Source: Erythrophleum ivorense
Lineage: Eukaryota > Streptophyta > Magnoliopsida > Fabales > Fabaceae
DNA length: 64,000 nucleotides
Reading direction: 5' to 3'
Assembly: GCA_026724425.1 (NCBI GenBank)
Contig: JAIUCV010000003.1
Location: 48,300,477 to 48,364,476 of the forward strand
The notes beneath the pieces were generated by a model, which worked only from the letters and a program-made list of their open reading frames with translations, was not told where the DNA came from and did no database searches. Position numbers and translations under genes: made by a program. Positions 60,701 to 64,000 of this stretch are shown one piece after another; positions within the stretch are counted from its first letter, which is position 1; every line of letters begins with the position of its first letter.

Positions 60701-62125
60701 TAGTGTTTCAATGGGATTAACAGAGAAATAAATAACACATAACCCACTTCACATAAAGAGCATAGTAGACCTCTAAGTTCAACCTTAGTCATTATGAGTG
60801 ATGGTTACCAGACTTAGTGAGCATGTATTTTACTGTCAAATCTTAGGCTTTGACATCCCTTTGAGATGGATCACAGTAAATCCTAACGCAGTATAGCATG
60901 TTACAGTAGACCCTAGCAGGGCTATGAAGGATCATAATAGACCCAGGGGTTGTAGAAGAGCCCACAATTATAGCACAACAGTTCTTTGGGGAGATAACTA
61001 CCTGAGATAGTTTTACAGAGCAGTTAGTCTCAGAGACTAGTACAGTTTCAAACAATTTTATCTTAGAGACTAAAGATCTCCTAAGTCTAGTAAACTATTG
61101 CTATAGAGATATGAAGGCTATACTCAGACCGTGAGACCACTGACTAGACCTCTTTGAGAGATAAGCAAAGTGTGTGGAATGAGGAAAGCAAGAAAGTAAC
61201 TTTCCAGTATTATAACTAGATAGACCATTACCCAGTAAATATTGGACCTAACCAAGGGATAGAGAGATCCCTATATGTTCAGAGAGGGGTTAAGTATAGT
61301 TTGTCTTAATGGGGTAAGTGGTAAACTATGTCTCTAGTAGCTGAACTTATGAAAAGCTAGTATCTCACAAGAATTCAGCAGTAGTTAGTGGTCATTGCTC
61401 TTCAATGTTAATACGAGAAAGAGCATGAGTTATGATGATCGGCTATTGAATGGAAAAGTTAAATAAGACTACTGTTAAGTGAATAAATAAAGTAAAACAC
61501 AGTTCAGGCCTGAAAAGGCAAGGGTCAGAGTAAGAAATGAGACTAAAACGACTGAGAATAATAGCCCTTTTAAAAAGAGCTATAATCATAGTAAATGATA
61601 TAAATATGAGGCCTATAATAGAAAAAAAAATGATGATAAACCATGGGATGAGCTAGTATGAAAACAAATAAGATTAAATAGTGGACTAATATCTAAGTAA
61701 GTTAGGTAAGTAGACAAAGTCTCTAATGGCTATTAATGAATAGAGAAAGGCAAAGAAATCTTATAAAAAGCCATTAAAGGATGATAAGGGAGATTTAATA
61801 CTAAGTAAGTTATCTTCCAAGGCATATACAAATGAGTCCACTAAGCAAGAATGTCAACCCCTATGAACGAGTTAAGACTAATTAGATATGAAATAGTAAG
61901 CTCTCCAAAGAAATAGGCTAGAGTAAGTCAAATGCTCTATGGCAATAGCACAAGAAAAGAGAATCAGATATAGTAAACTAATGACATAAATTCCCTGGTA
62001 GAAAAGCTTAATCTCTAAAGGAAGTAAATAGAGCCAGGAAGAAGGCAAAGGAAAGGCCAGTTAATGAGAATATGAGAAAAGTTAGATGAAGTCATACCCT
62101 TAAATTTCAAGGACAAAATTTATTT
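57703..62125 (+). mobile_element. Internal domain of the A7/A11 element, apparently non-coding
   Basis: About 4.4 kb lie between the primer-binding site and the polypurine tract. Near 57870-58040 the sequence still aligns with the start of the A3 gag region ('tatgtagctgct...cttgcttag' against 'tatgcagctaca...cttggctag'), but the gag ATG is gone and the capsid core is not seen. No frame exceeds about 70 codons. I find no trace of the protease, reverse transcriptase FIDD/YxDD box, RNase H, integrase or chromodomain. The sequence is purine-rich on the plus strand with many TAG and TAA words. Because the LTRs are still similar, decay alone seems insufficient, so a LARD-like non-autonomous domain is favoured. 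The alternative is rapid loss after silencing. Confidence 0.65.
58917..58963 (+). other. Short inverted repeat / hairpin in the internal domain
   Basis: Arms TTGACAAGGTCT (58917-58928) and AGACCTTGTCGA (58952-58963) pair over 12 bases with one G-T wobble around a 23-base loop. A related AGATCTTGTCTT lies just upstream at 58882. Confidence 0.6.
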
Positions 62126-62139
62126 AAAGGGCGAGGAAA
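62126..62139 (+). other. Polypurine tract of the A7/A11 element
   Basis: AAAGGGCGAGGAAA sits directly before the 3' LTR. It is preceded by 'aaatttcaaggacaaaattt', the usual context at the 3' end of Ty3/gypsy internal domains. It would prime plus-strand synthesis. Confidence 0.85.
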
Positions 62140-64000
62140 TGTAACATCTAGTTCCTCCATAAACGTGAGAAACGTAATTGTCTTGTTTCTCTGCAAACGT
62201 ATGTAATTTAGTAGACACAAAAGGAAGTCCTATAGATAGAATGATTGTGGCCCAATAAAATTATAGTAATCATCTAGACCACAAATAATGAGGATATAAG
62301 GCTAGAGGTGCCATGAAATAGAGCCAGAATAATCAAATGAAATTCAATAAGATGTAGTGGCATTTTCGTAATTTTTGGCACTTTTTGGAAAAACTCATAG
62401 GAAGGATTTTTAAATGGGAAAAATGAGTTTCTTGGGATTCTCAGAGGCTTTGAAAACTATAGGAACCCATAGAACAATAAAAACCCCTCTGGTGTACGTT
62501 TTAGAATGTTAGTGGATCTAAACTTTGACCCTTTTGTTCGGAAAGGTTTTAGATCTAATTTGAGTGATTCTAAAGGCATTTTATAAGTTAGAGAACCTAA
62601 ATTTTATGATGAAATATACGGTTCTCGAAAAGGAGTTGAAATGAGTCTAAAATAAAAAAGTTAAGAACAAAGGGCAAAATTAAAAATTTGAAATATCTTA
62701 AAGGCGTCCCTAGCTTATATATAGCATCCCCCATAACTTTCCTTTGCACTAAAACAGAACCCTAAGCTCCTTGAAGTGGTGCACTAAGAGAGATGAATAA
62801 GGGAAGAGAAAACCAAGCCAAAAAGTAAGAAAATCCATGGTTTTTATGCTTCTTCCTTCACCAATCTTGTTCTCCTCTTTCTCCCTCCATTTTATATGGT
62901 TTTGATGATTGATTTGAGGATGATTTATGGCTGGTTCAGTGAGGGGAGGATAGAAATTGAAGGAGATACAAGAAGCAAGTGAAAGAACTCTTGAAAAGCA
63001 TGGAAACCAACGTAATTTCATTATCTTCCATGCCTTCCTCCTATTGCTCTTGTTATGGTATGTTTCAGCCACTTATTGGACAACCAAGAGGGAATTGTTT
63101 TTGAACCAAATCAAGAATGAAACCTAGGATTTAGAGTGTGGGAAACAAGAATATGTAAAGAAATTTCAGAAACAACCATTGATTTGCAAGATGTCTAGCC
63201 TAAGGTTTTACTTACACCTTGATTTGTAAGAAGCTTTCTAGCCATAATTTAAGGTGTCTAAGAGTTTGTATGAGTCCCTAAGACATCAAGGAAGCCTCCA
63301 AATACATCTCCCATCAAGGAAACAAAACAAACCCCATTGGTGTCAAATGGAAGCATAGCCTCAGCCTAAAGGGGTTCATGCATCTAGGGAGTGTTTTAAA
63401 TTTTTCTAAGCCTAGTTCTACATCATATATGATGGGAAAGAATGAGAGAAAGCCTTGGAAAAAAATTAGAAGCCATAGAATTTGAGATGGAGGTATAGGC
63501 TCCATAATGAGGCATTAGGAAGCAACTCATAGCTAGGTTCCTCAAAATAAATGTGTGATGACTCCAATGAGTTTAAAGGGAGTCAAGAAACCTAGAATAA
63601 ATGAGAAATGGGAGCCAAGATCATGAATCATTGTAGTTGCTTCATAAGGTCTTGTATGGAAGCATAATAGAGCCATAGAATAAAATAGCTTCATATAATT
63701 TATGTGTGATGCCAAGGCTTGTTCCCATGAGTGATTTATACCTCTTTTGATGGGTTTAGGTCGAGAGAAGCTAGTGCCTCCAAGTATCATGGTTTGGCTC
63801 CAAGGTAGCTCTTTCTCCTTTCTCTCATGCATTTTTGAATGGTTTCTTGTCTTTGGATGTGTGTATATATGTTTATGCTATGCAACATGTTTCTAGCAAA
63901 TGTCTACATGCTATGGTAGCATCTTACTTTGTTTGTGTTCTTGAAAGATGTTTTATGAATGTGCTTTAGTTTGTATAAGCTTGGTGAAGCCAAAAGTCCC
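62140..64000 (+). mobile_element. LTR-A copy A11, 3' LTR of the A7 element (runs off the window)
   Basis: It begins TGTAACATCTAG right after the polypurine tract and follows A7 closely. Shared features are the TATATATAG box near 62716, the ACCAACGTAATTTC site near 63008 (CCAAGGTAG in A7), and CCAAGGTAGC near 63790. The first unit of the 31-bp array (GCCAAAAGTCCC) is the last sequence in the window. Relative to A7 it lacks about 46 bp just before CCAAGGTAGC. About half of the LTR lies beyond the window. Confidence 0.92.
62716..62724 (+). promoter_or_regulatory. Probable TATA box of LTR-A (A11)
   Basis: TATATATAG lies 576 bp from the LTR start, matching the A7 site. Confidence 0.6.

Overview
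This 64 kb window reads as repeat-dense nuclear DNA of a flowering plant, probably a eudicot with a sizeable transposon load. The evidence is AT-rich sequence, a Ty3/gypsy-type gag remnant, primer-binding sites matching plant initiator tRNA-Met, CACTA (En/Spm) transposase remnants, and several generations of nested LTR retrotransposons. I find no intact protein-coding gene and no tRNA or rRNA. The short open frames are almost all fragments of long, non-coding LTRs. Species cannot be told from the sequence.

Most of the window consists of three LTR families, which I name here. LTR-A is about 3.5-3.8 kb (TGTAAC...GTGTTACA). It has a TATA box about 550-595 bp from its start, and a tandem array of about 31-bp units containing CCAAAAGTCCC in its middle. 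It belongs to a Ty3/gypsy (Tekay/Del-like) element, shown by the primer-binding site and gag remnant that follow the copy at 16265-20086. LTR-B is about 2.7-3.0 kb (TGTAACAC...GTTGTCACA read in its likely sense direction). It carries a phased array of GC-rich palindromic motifs. LTR-C is about 2.6-2.9 kb (TGATAAGC...GCTCA) and its upstream half is packed with ACGTG/CACGTG (G-box) motifs.

Layout. 1-4845 is the 3' part of an LTR-A (A1), interrupted by a solo LTR-B (B1, 1391-4098). 4846-16264 is older sequence with a decayed CACTA-type transposase gene, interrupted by solo LTR-A A2 (6896-10631) and solo LTR-B B2 (12438-15308). 16265-20990 is an LTR-A 5' LTR (A3), its primer-binding site and a broken gag. 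The gag ends at LTR-B B3 (20991-23999), whose other flank is an inverted LTR-A (A5, to 29713) containing another inverted solo LTR-A (A4, 24476-28033). 29714-35939 holds a diverged LTR-A relative (A12) and unassigned AT-rich sequence.

From 35940 to the end is one deep nest. LTR A6 was entered by a complete element whose 5' LTR is A7 (37624-57685), internal domain 57686-62139 and 3' LTR A11 (62140 to beyond the window). A7 was itself entered by A8 and A10, A8 by A9, A9 by an LTR-C (C1) and A10 by another LTR-C (C2). Five-base target-site duplications, read directly, support most of these steps.

The internal domain of the A7/A11 element is about 4.4 kb and shows no recognisable reverse transcriptase or integrase, although its two LTRs are still similar. 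That suggests a non-autonomous, LARD-like element. The best leads are the phased motif arrays in each LTR family, a possible spliced leader upstream of gag, and short open frames that recur in the LTR-A leader.
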